From: Caryophanales bacterium UBA7029
Lineage (GTDB): Bacteria; Bacillota_I; Bacilli_A; RFN20; CAG-826
Length of the DNA: 10,772 bases
Assembly: GCA_002494205.1 (NCBI GenBank)
Contig: DLBE01000047.1
Coordinates: 1 to 10,772 of the forward strand
Reading direction: 5' to 3'
Shown here: piece after piece, positions 1 through 5,844 of the stretch
Layout: every line of letters starts with the position of its first letter
Position numbering within the stretch: the first letter of the stretch is position 1
Program-made: the position numbers and the translations under genes
Notes under the pieces: generated by a model
What the model saw: only the letters and a program-made list of their open reading frames with translations
Told to the model about the DNA's origin: nothing
Database searches by the model: none

Positions 1-310
1 AATGACATTTGGTTTCTCACGTGACGATGCTGCTAAGTTCTTACCAGATTACTATGGTAATAAGATCTTAGAAGAAGATCCATTCAAGACACTCGATCAA
101 AAAGGTGTTGGTAAACTTGTTGATATGGCTGTTAAACTCGGTCGTAGCACACGTAAAGACCTCCACATTGGTGTCTGTGGTGAAACTGGTGGCGAAGCCA
201 ACTCAATTGACTTCTACCACAGAGCAGGCTTAGATTACGTCTCCTGTTCACCATTCCGTGTTCCAGTTGCACGCTTAGCTGCTGCTCAAGCTGCAATTAG
301 AAACAAATAA
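1..310 (+). CDS. ppdK: Pyruvate, phosphate dikinase, C-terminal fragment (5' end outside window)
   Basis: This is the last ~102 residues of pyruvate phosphate dikinase (PPDK), which interconverts ATP + Pi + pyruvate with AMP + PPi + PEP in the cytoplasm. The reading frame is open to the left edge (codons start at base 2), and the Met at base 2 is an internal residue of the conserved TFGFSRDDA stretch, not a start. Seen: FGFSRDDA near the left edge, CGETGGE (family usually CGEHGG), then LDYVSCSPFRVPVARLAAAQA at the C-terminus. The Cys codon at 245-247 in the SCSPFR motif matches the proton-donor Cys of the PEP/pyruvate-binding TIM-barrel domain. The phosphohistidine and ATP-grasp domains lie outside the window. 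A terminator follows about 20 bases after the stop. The gene runs toward the origin, against replication, unlike the minus-strand operon to its right. Identity is very sure. Confidence 0.96.
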   Translation, partial: MTFGFSRDDAAKFLPDYYGNKILEEDPFKTLDQKGVGKLVDMAVKLGRSTRKDLHIGVCGETGGEANSIDFYHRAGLDYVSCSPFRVPVARLAAAQAAIRNK

Positions 311-330
311 GTTATCTAACTTACATTATA

Positions 331-355
331 ACCTCGGCTTCGGCTGAGGTTTTTT
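331..355 (+). terminator. Intrinsic terminator of ppdK
   Basis: An 8-bp stem (331-338 with 343-350, one G-T pair) closes a C(UUCG)G tetraloop, the extra-stable loop type, and runs straight into a T tract at 350-355. It starts 20 bases after the ppdK stop codon and faces the right way for ppdK. Confidence 0.93.
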
Positions 356-374
356 GTTACGAACAATCCTAAAC

Positions 375-410
375 TAAAATAAAACTTGCATTTATGTAAG
401 TTTTATTTTA
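375..410. repeat. AT-rich inverted repeat overlapping the promoter of the 51-residue gene
   Basis: The arms 375-387 and 398-410 are a perfect 13-bp inverted repeat. Two more inner pairs (G388-T397 wobble and C389-G396) leave a loop of about six bases. The right arm is T-rich, so the transcript could act as a second weak terminator behind ppdK. The dyad also covers the likely -35 box (386-391) and touches the -10 box (409-414) of the next gene, so it could instead be an operator. The sequence alone does not decide. Confidence 0.7.
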
Positions 411-414
411 TTAT
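386..414 (+). promoter_or_regulatory. Probable sigma-A promoter of the 51-residue gene
   Basis: TTGCAT at 386-391 and TATTAT at 409-414 are separated by 17 bases. This predicts a transcript start near 420 and a leader of about 40 bases ending in a good Shine-Dalgarno site. Two partial matches in AT-rich DNA are modest evidence. The strong terminator upstream makes a separate promoter necessary if the gene is expressed. Confidence 0.55.
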
Positions 415-459
415 ATGTGTGTGATATTGTGGCCAAAAGGCTGCTACCGGAGGTATCAT

Positions 460-615
460 ATGTCAGAGACAATCAAAAACCTTGGACAATCCAAGAAGGT
501 AAGTAAGAGAGAATCTGAAAGACGTTATAACCAATATCTCGACGATCCTGTTACTTTCGCTATCGACGAAGTTCTTCAAACTCTTGGCCCAAGACAAGAA
601 CAAATTCGTAGATAG
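460..615 (+). CDS. Small charged protein of unknown function (51 aa)
   Basis: I do not recognise this protein. The start is ATG at 460, because GGAGG at 449-453 lies six bases upstream. A longer reading from ATG 415 lacks a ribosome site and would begin at the predicted transcription start. The product has 10 Lys/Arg and 8 Asp/Glu in 51 residues. It has a basic stretch at residues 12-22 (KKVSKRESERR) and a probably helical C-terminal half from about residue 30 (DPVTFAIDEVLQTLGPR). There is no signal peptide, membrane segment or Cys. It stands alone between the ppdK terminator and a terminator of its own, so it looks like a single-gene transcript. The basic patch would suit binding of RNA, DNA or the ribosome, but that is a guess. 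Clean promoter, ribosome site, stop and terminator argue that it is a real gene. Confidence 0.72.
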   Translation: MSETIKNLGQSKKVSKRESERRYNQYLDDPVTFAIDEVLQTLGPRQEQIRR

Positions 616-633
616 TTAAGTTTTTGACAAAAG

Positions 634-670
634 AAAATCGCGATGATAGGCCCACTCTCGCGATTTTTTT
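634..670. terminator. Shared convergent terminator (51-residue gene on +, long operon on -)
   Basis: A perfect 10-bp stem (634-643 with 658-667, core ATCGCGA) with a 14-base loop is followed on + by seven T (664-670). Read on -, the same stem is followed by TTTTCTTTTG. It therefore can end both the small + gene (stop at 615) and the minus operon (last stop at 673). Confidence 0.88.
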
Positions 671-672
671 AT

Positions 673-933
673 TTATCTATTTTTCATTAATGCCTGTGAG
701 GAGAACACAAGATCATTCTTATCATTAACGTATCCTCCAGGCTCACCATTAATTATTATTTCATTATTGTCTTCGATATAACCAACATATTCGCCTTGGA
801 GATAAATATCTCCTTCAGAGGACATTGACCCGAATTTATGGCCCCTTGCAAAGAAGTCACCATCAGGAGAAATATAACCCACTAATTCGTCATCTATATA
901 GATGTTTTTGCCGTAGCACTCTATAAATATCAT
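673..933 (-). CDS. Small protein of five tandem 16-residue repeats (86 aa), beta-flower-like
   Basis: Function unknown. After the first six residues, the protein divides exactly into five 16-residue units starting at residues 7, 23, 39, 55 and 71. The approximate consensus is x-x-G/N-D-I-Y-x-x-G-E-x-V-G-Y-I-x; the clearest unit is residues 39-54, and the fifth is decayed. Each unit reads as a short strand, turn (GE) and second strand (VGYI), so an all-beta propeller-like or '4-fold beta flower' fold is likely. That family link is from pattern memory only. There is no signal peptide or membrane segment, so it is probably cytoplasmic. It is the last gene of the operon: its ATG overlaps the ispE stop (ATGA), so translation is probably coupled to ispE, and the shared terminator lies just downstream. 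Confidence 0.8.
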   Translation of the reverse strand: MIFIECYGKNIYIDDELVGYISPDGDFFARGHKFGSMSSEGDIYLQGEYVGYIEDNNEIIINGEPGGYVNDKNDLVFSSQALMKNR

Positions 934-1790
934 TTAACTTTCGATTTTAAGGTTTTTGTTAAATAAACCTCAAATCCTTTATTGTCATATTTTAAAGCTT
1001 TAGAAACTGCGAAGGTGTAATTGGTTGTTAACGCAAATACACATGAACCGGAACCAGTCATTAAAACGCATTTAAAACCGTCTTTTTTAAGCATTTCCTT
1101 TACTTCTCTAACTTCTGGGCATAGTTTCATAGAAACTTCCTCTAATGAGTTAAACAAAGATTTTGCTAATAAATCGTCATCGCCAGTTTCAAGAGCTTTT
1201 AATACATCATTAACATTGCCGTGTTTTAGCTCTTGTTTATCTGACTCTTCAAATACATCTTTAGTTGATAACCCTTGCTTTGGTTTAATAATTAATACAA
1301 AGTATTGCTTTTTAACTTTTATAGGAGTCACACGCTCACCAATACCTTGGACATGAGCCGGAACATTCTTCATACAGAATGGAACATCAGCACCGAGTTT
1401 GAGGCAGAAATTAGTTTCTTCTTCCTCAGTCATTTTAATTTTTCCGTACTTTCTAAATACTTTTAAAACAGCCGCTCCATTGGATGATCCTCCTCCTAAT
1501 CCGGCATAAATAGGAATTTCTTTATGGAGTTTAATAATAAAATTGTGTTTGTAGTCGTATTCTTTAATTAACAATTCATGAACACGGTGAATCATGTTGT
1601 GTTCAATAAGTTGTTTTTCTACTTTATCCGAGACAATGTGGGTGTATCTTCCATGTGGTTCATGCTGAAGTTCGATTGTGTCATGAAGTTCCAAAGGAAG
1701 CATAACCATATCTAAGTTGTGGTAACCGTCTTCGCGTTTACCAACAACATCAAGATAAAGATTAATCTTAGCGTTACTTTTTACGTACAT
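930..1790 (-). CDS. ispE: 4-diphosphocytidyl-2-C-methyl-D-erythritol kinase
   Basis: IspE is a cytoplasmic GHMP-family kinase that phosphorylates the 2-hydroxyl of CDP-methylerythritol in the MEP isoprenoid pathway. The 286 residues match the family length (about 280-300). Seen in order: AKINL with the catalytic-type Lys8; GYHNL with His24; the glycine-rich ATP loop AGLGGGSSN at 96-104; GADVPF with the catalytic-type Asp135; and GHMP motif 3, MTGSGSCVFA, at 244-253. Asn at the end of the ATP loop, where many Firmicutes have Asp, is also found in the E. coli enzyme, so it is not a defect. The start ATG at 1790 is 20 bases past the rsmA stop with only a weak upstream GAGAG. The stop overlaps the next gene. 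The organism probably makes isoprenoids by the MEP route. Confidence 0.96.
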   Translation of the reverse strand: MYVKSNAKINLYLDVVGKREDGYHNLDMVMLPLELHDTIELQHEPHGRYTHIVSDKVEKQLIEHNMIHRVHELLIKEYDYKHNFIIKLHKEIPIYAGLGGGSSNGAAVLKVFRKYGKIKMTEEEETNFCLKLGADVPFCMKNVPAHVQGIGERVTPIKVKKQYFVLIIKPKQGLSTKDVFEESDKQELKHGNVNDVLKALETGDDDLLAKSLFNSLEEVSMKLCPEVREVKEMLKKDGFKCVLMTGSGSCVFALTTNYTFAVSKALKYDNKGFEVYLTKTLKSKVK

Positions 1791-1810
1791 AGCAATCAGT
1801 TTACTCTCTA

Positions 1811-2599
1811 TTAAATCATTTTCAATAAATCGATGTAAAAATTAATTGGTAATTCTTCTGGTCGTTTATTCGTATCAATATTCATTTTTTCAAGGATTTC
1901 ATGGGCTTTTTCCTTATTTTTCACCAAATTTGTTAAGTTATTCAAGATATTTTTGCGTCTTAATAAGAAGAGCTGTTTCATAACTTTAAATAGTTTTTCG
2001 TTATCAGGATTTTTGATATTTTTATTTGGTTTAATAACAAAGACAACAGAATCTACATGCGGGGCTGGGGCAAAATTATTTCTACCAATCTCTATAGGAG
2101 AAGAAATATCTGCGACATAATTTAAAAATAAAGATAAAGGTGATTTGTTTGCCTTCAAAAGTTTTGGATAAACCTCTTTTTGAGTCATCAAAACAATGAT
2201 CTCTGCATTTTTAGCATCTAAAAGTAATTTTTCTATAATTCCAGAAGTTATGTAATATGGTAAGTTACCAATAATTTTGTTAAATTTTGAAAGATCATGT
2301 TTAAGAATGTTCTGTCTTTTAACTTCAATGTTTTTTGAATTTTTAAACTGTTCATTTAAAAACATTAACATTCTCTCGTCGACATCAATTAACTCGGAAA
2401 TTCCTGGAGATTTTTCGAGAAAAAATGACAAAGAGCCAAGTCCCGCACCTATTTCTAAGATGTTGTCTTTTTCCTTAATTTCAAGAAGCTTAACTATCTT
2501 TTCTGCAACTTGAGGATTGATTAAAAAGTTTTGGCCAAGAGATTTATTGGCAATCAATTTATAACTCTTAATTTTTTCAAAATATTCTTTCTCGTTCAT
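1811..2599 (-). CDS. rsmA: 16S rRNA (A1518/A1519-N6)-dimethyltransferase RsmA/KsgA
   Basis: RsmA uses S-adenosylmethionine to dimethylate two adjacent adenines in the 3' terminal helix of 16S rRNA, a late step of 30S assembly. The 262 residues are full length. Seen: KSLGQNFL at 19-26; the SAM-binding LEIGAGLG at 48-55; the catalytic NLPY at 112-115 within IGNLPYYITSGII; RRKNILNNL in the C-terminal domain; and RPEELPINFYIDL near the end. The motif usually written xDxL, whose Asp contacts the SAM adenine, reads QNIL here with Asn97, a mild substitution. The ATG overlaps the rnmV stop by four bases (ATGA), and only a weak AAGAG lies upstream, so translation probably relies on coupling. In B. subtilis ksgA also follows rnmV directly. 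Confidence 0.96.
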   Translation of the reverse strand: MNEKEYFEKIKSYKLIANKSLGQNFLINPQVAEKIVKLLEIKEKDNILEIGAGLGSLSFFLEKSPGISELIDVDERMLMFLNEQFKNSKNIEVKRQNILKHDLSKFNKIIGNLPYYITSGIIEKLLLDAKNAEIIVLMTQKEVYPKLLKANKSPLSLFLNYVADISSPIEIGRNNFAPAPHVDSVVFVIKPNKNIKNPDNEKLFKVMKQLFLLRRKNILNNLTNLVKNKEKAHEILEKMNIDTNKRPEELPINFYIDLLKMI

Positions 2600-3126
2600 A
2601 AGCAGCTCTTTAATTCTTCTATTGTTAGACCTGAATAATTTACTCTCTTTAGAAAAGTTTTAGCATTGCAATGGCCAAGATGAAACTTATTTATTACTTT
2701 TTCTCTATTTAAAGAAGACTCATCAGTTCCTTCTAAGCCAAGTTTATTCAAATCAGCATGCGTTATTAAGCCAACTACATTCTTATTTACTTCAATAAAA
2801 CTATCTAATGCTTTCAAAACCTCTTCTTTTGTGCTCTCTGCAACCCCAACTTTATTATTCTTTATTGAATGCTCTTTTGTGACAAAGCAATGCTTCAAAT
2901 TAGGTATATATTGATCAAGTGTATCTCTAATTTTCTTGCCTGGAGAATCCGGGTCTGTTAGAACAAAAATATCGCGTTTTTCCCGTGCTTTTTGCAAATA
3001 TTCTATGGTTTTTTGAGGTATTTCTGACCCATTAGTAGTTACAAATTCAGCGTCAATAAATTGCGATAAAAACGAGACATCAGTGATGCCTTCGACAACT
3101 ATTATCCCGTTAATTATTTTCTTCAT
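2596..3126 (-). CDS. rnmV: Ribonuclease M5 (5S rRNA maturation)
   Basis: RNase M5 cuts both ends of precursor 5S rRNA bound to uL18 in low-GC Gram-positives. The 176 residues match the family (about 180-190). It has an N-terminal TOPRIM domain: VVEG at 10-13 with the catalytic-type Glu12, and TDPDSPG at 57-63 with Asp58 and Asp60 as the metal-binding pair. A C-terminal region ends with LGHCNAKTFLKRVN, the equivalent of the family LGxxNGKxxLKRLN. The family GVEHA motif reads GVAES here (around residues 93-97), and the residue after VVEG is Ile rather than a charged one. TOPRIM primases share the fold but are much longer, so M5 is the clear choice. It overlaps tatD upstream and rsmA downstream by four bases each, and tatD-rnmV-ksgA is the classic neighbourhood. 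Confidence 0.93.
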   Translation of the reverse strand: MKKIINGIIVVEGITDVSFLSQFIDAEFVTTNGSEIPQKTIEYLQKAREKRDIFVLTDPDSPGKKIRDTLDQYIPNLKHCFVTKEHSIKNNKVGVAESTKEEVLKALDSFIEVNKNVVGLITHADLNKLGLEGTDESSLNREKVINKFHLGHCNAKTFLKRVNYSGLTIEELKSCL

Positions 3127-3887
3127 AAATGAAATAATCTTTTAAAGTTTTCTGTTGTTTCTTTTTCAACTTGTTCTGGTGTTGTATTTCTAAGTTCAGC
3201 AATCTTGTTTCGAACTAAGTAAAGATACTTTGAATGATTTTCTTTACCTCTAAATGGATCTGGAGCAAGATAAGGCGCATCAGTTTCTAAAACATAAGAA
3301 TCGGATGGTATGTTTGCGACTACCTCTTTTGGTCTAACTGAATTTTTAAACGTTACTGTACCACCAAATCCTAAAAGAAAACCGAGTTTGATAAAGTCTC
3401 TCGCGGACTCCAAACTTCCAGCATAACAATGCATGATTCCGCCCGAAATCACTGGGTTTTCTTTTAAAATTTGCAAACAATCTTCAATTCCATCTCTACA
3501 ATGAATGGATATTGGAAGACGCAATTCGTTGGCAATTTCAATCTGCTTAATGAAGTATTCTTTTTGTTGTTTTTTAACTTCAGGGTCTTTATCCCAATAG
3601 TAATCTAACCCAATTTCACCAATCGCAATGACTTTTTTGTCTTTTGCTAACTCTTTTATTCTTTCTAAGTCTCCAGGTTTAGCAAATTTTGAATCTGATG
3701 GATGGATTCCAACAGCAGCAAAACATTCTTTATATCTATTAGAAATCTCTGCTGCTAATTCAGAGGACTCTCTATTACAACCAACTACCAAAAACTGAAA
3801 AACACCGGCTTTTTCCGCTTCTTTTACGTAATCTTCCGGATTTTTGCTAAATGCCTCGTCGTTAATATGACAATGTGAATCTATCAT
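3123..3887 (-). CDS. tatD: TatD-family metal-dependent DNase/hydrolase
   Basis: TatD proteins are TIM-barrel, two-metal nucleases of the amidohydrolase superfamily with 3'-5' exonuclease and AP-type DNA repair activity in characterised members. The 254 residues are typical. All metal-binding positions are visible: His5 and His7 in DSHCH, Glu91 in GEIGLDYYWD, His129 in SIHCRD, His153 in MHCYAGS, and Asp204 in ETDAPYLAP. The protein starts directly at MIDSHCH. Its ATG shares one base with the mnmE stop (TAATG) and its stop overlaps rnmV (ATGA), so all three are probably translated in series. Substrate in this organism cannot be told from sequence. In B. subtilis the equivalent gene (yabD) sits beside rnmV and ksgA. 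Confidence 0.95.
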   Translation of the reverse strand: MIDSHCHINDEAFSKNPEDYVKEAEKAGVFQFLVVGCNRESSELAAEISNRYKECFAAVGIHPSDSKFAKPGDLERIKELAKDKKVIAIGEIGLDYYWDKDPEVKKQQKEYFIKQIEIANELRLPISIHCRDGIEDCLQILKENPVISGGIMHCYAGSLESARDFIKLGFLLGFGGTVTFKNSVRPKEVVANIPSDSYVLETDAPYLAPDPFRGKENHSKYLYLVRNKIAELRNTTPEQVEKETTENFKRLFHL

Positions 3888-5200
3888 TATTTTCCAACAC
3901 AGAATCGAGAGAAAATCTCGTCTGTTAAATCGTTTTTATTATTTTGACCAAGTAAGTCTAAGGCACAATTATAGGCAGCCATAATACTTACTGAAATTAA
4001 ATCTATTGGTTGATTATTGTTTGTGTCATCAATAGCGTTTTTTAAATAAAACACCATTTGTTTAAGAATGCCTAACTGACGCGTGTTATTAAATGTTGGT
4101 TTAATTACAACTTCTCCGATGTTAAGCTCTTCTTTAATCTTTTCAAGAAGTGGTGCAACATCATTGTTTTTGGCAGAAATGTATAAAGATCCGTTCTCTT
4201 TCTTGCTTATAATGTCTGCTTTATTATTTACAATAATATGTTTTTGATTCTTAATTAAAGAATACATTTCGTTATCAATTCCAGTTTCATCAACAATAAA
4301 CAAAACTAAATCCGCATTTTCAACAGCTTTCTTGGCTTTGTCAATGCCAATTTGTTCAATAACATCATTTGATTCTCTTATGCCGGCAGTGTCATATAAA
4401 TGAACAGGAACACCTGCCAAATTAAAATCTCCTTCAACAACATCACGTGTCGTGCCAGGTATTGCAGTCACAATAGCTTTGTCTTCTTTTATAAGTGCGT
4501 TTAATAATGAAGACTTACCAACATTAGGCTTTCCAACAATGGCGATTTTAATACCGTCTCTATACATACGGTTTTTCTCGCCGTCTTTAATTAAATCTTC
4601 AATATTTCCTATAATTTCCCCACATTTTTGGAGAATCTCTTCTTTGCTAGTCTCTTCAATATCTTCATATTCTGGATAATCAATATTAACCTCAATATGA
4701 GAAAGGATTTCGCCTATCTTATCTTTAATTGGTTTAAAAACTTTTGATGTTTCTCCGGTCAATGAAACCATAGATAAATCTTTTGCTTCAATTGTTGTTG
4801 CATTAATCATGTCATTAATTGCTTCAGCCTGAACGAGATCTATTTTGCCATTCAAGAATGCTCTAGATGAAAACTCTCCATTTGTTGCCATTCTTGCACC
4901 ATTTTTTAAAAGGGCTGCAATTATTTGATTCACAATCAACATTGAACCATGAGTAATTATTTCAACGGAATTCTCACCAGTAAAAGAATGTGGAGCAACA
5001 TAAGTAAGTAAAACAACCTGGTCTATATTCTTCTCGCCTTCTTTAATATAGCCGTAATGAATTCCCTTTTCTTTAACCTTAGTTAAGTCTTTTGTAAAGA
5101 TGTTAGAGACAACTTTAAAACAATCATCTCCAGACATTCTTATAATGGCTAAAGCTGATTTTGCTGGTGGTGTAGCTAATGCAACAATCGTCTCAAACAT
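3887..5200 (-). CDS. mnmE: tRNA modification GTPase MnmE (TrmE)
   Basis: MnmE is a homodimeric, K+-activated GTPase that works with MnmG to add the (carboxymethyl)aminomethyl group to uridine 34 of certain tRNAs. The 437 residues are slightly shorter than the usual 450-460. Seen: the N-terminal folate-binding domain starting IVALATPPAKSALAIIRMSG; HIEVNIDYPEYEDIEE at about 168-183; the G domain with GKPNVGKS (223-230), PGTTRD (248-253), DTAG (270-273), NKAD (326-329) and SAK (342-344); and the C-terminal FCVGK with catalytic-type Cys434. The partner mnmG, usually next, is replaced by tatD. No Shine-Dalgarno site is visible before the ATG at 5200. A 10-bp hairpin covers the gap from khpB, so expression may depend on coupling or readthrough. 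Confidence 0.97.
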   Translation of the reverse strand: MFETIVALATPPAKSALAIIRMSGDDCFKVVSNIFTKDLTKVKEKGIHYGYIKEGEKNIDQVVLLTYVAPHSFTGENSVEIITHGSMLIVNQIIAALLKNGARMATNGEFSSRAFLNGKIDLVQAEAINDMINATTIEAKDLSMVSLTGETSKVFKPIKDKIGEILSHIEVNIDYPEYEDIEETSKEEILQKCGEIIGNIEDLIKDGEKNRMYRDGIKIAIVGKPNVGKSSLLNALIKEDKAIVTAIPGTTRDVVEGDFNLAGVPVHLYDTAGIRESNDVIEQIGIDKAKKAVENADLVLFIVDETGIDNEMYSLIKNQKHIIVNNKADIISKKENGSLYISAKNNDVAPLLEKIKEELNIGEVVIKPTFNNTRQLGILKQMVFYLKNAIDDTNNNQPIDLISVSIMAAYNCALDLLGQNNKNDLTDEIFSRFCVGK

Positions 5201-5211
5201 ACTTTATAAAG

Positions 5212-5236
5212 AAAATAGAGAATAAATCTCTATTTT
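5212..5236. repeat. AU-rich hairpin between khpB and mnmE
   Basis: Perfect 10-bp arms (5212-5221 and 5227-5236, AAAATAGAGA and its complement) enclose a five-base loop. On the operon strand the stem overlaps the khpB stop codon and is followed by C and TTTA, giving a weak terminator-like tail. It could be an attenuator, an mRNA processing or stability element, or chance in AT-rich DNA. TTGAAA (5240-5235) and TATTTT (5217-5212) on the minus strand, 17 bases apart, also allow a weak internal promoter here. Confidence 0.55.
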
Positions 5237-5835
5237 TCAACGTATTTAATAGTAACCGCTCTTCTACGACCTTCACCAGAAGATTCTGTAGCAATGTGAG
5301 AAAAGTCTGATAACACATTGTGAACGATTCTTCTTTCGTCTGATGGCATAGGATCAAGTACGACATCAACGTGAGTTTTTTGAACTTCTTTTGCGGTTCT
5401 ACGTGCTACGCTTGCAACTCTTGCGTATTTGCTATTCTTGTAATCTCCGATATCAAGAAGGATTCTGAATCTTCTTCTGAATTTACCAGAAACTGCAAGT
5501 CTAACGATTTCGTTAAGAGCTTGGAGTGTAACGCCGTTTTTACCAATCAAAACAGGGTTGTGATCTGTATCAATAGTGATACGAATAATATCGTCTTCTA
5601 AAGAAGCTTTTGTTGTAACAGAACTAATTCCTAAAGATTCGATAACGTTTTTAATATAATCTTCAGCAAATTCAATTGCATCTGATAATTCATAAACAAC
5701 GATGGTGGCTTTCTTTGAAAGAAGGCCTTTCTTTTCGTCTGTTATTGTAAAGATAACGTCGTTTTCATCTATAAGGAGTTCTTCTGCTGCAAGTTTTACT
5801 GCTTCTTCAACAGTTTTTGCTGTATATGTTTTCAT
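5230..5835 (-). CDS. khpB: RNA-binding protein KhpB/Jag (SpoIIIJ-associated)
   Basis: KhpB (Jag, EloR) is an RNA-binding protein that, with KhpA in streptococci and relatives, affects cell elongation and division. It is nearly always encoded beside yidC. The 201 residues contain an N-terminal Jag domain (about 1-50, including KKGLLSKKATIVVYEL), a type II KH domain with the GKNG loop at 98-101 in VLIGKNGVTLQAL, and a C-terminal R3H domain with R168xxxH172 in SDERRIVHNVL. The acidic linker between the Jag and KH domains is short. A clear AGGAGA lies seven bases before the ATG at 5835 and contains the yidC stop codon (TAG), so khpB translation is tied closely to yidC. Direct RNA targets cannot be inferred. 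Confidence 0.95.
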   Translation of the reverse strand: MKTYTAKTVEEAVKLAAEELLIDENDVIFTITDEKKGLLSKKATIVVYELSDAIEFAEDYIKNVIESLGISSVTTKASLEDDIIRITIDTDHNPVLIGKNGVTLQALNEIVRLAVSGKFRRRFRILLDIGDYKNSKYARVASVARRTAKEVQKTHVDVVLDPMPSDERRIVHNVLSDFSHIATESSGEGRRRAVTIKYVEK

Positions 5836-5844
5836 ATAAGTCTC

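Noticed and set aside
415..459. N-terminal extension of the 51-residue protein from ATG 415
   Set aside because: No ribosome site precedes it, it overlaps the predicted -10 box and transcript start, and ATG 460 has GGAGG at ideal spacing.
1021..1356. Open frame of 111 codons on + inside ispE
   Set aside because: It is antisense to a complete, well-conserved ispE; low-complexity composition, no ribosome site.
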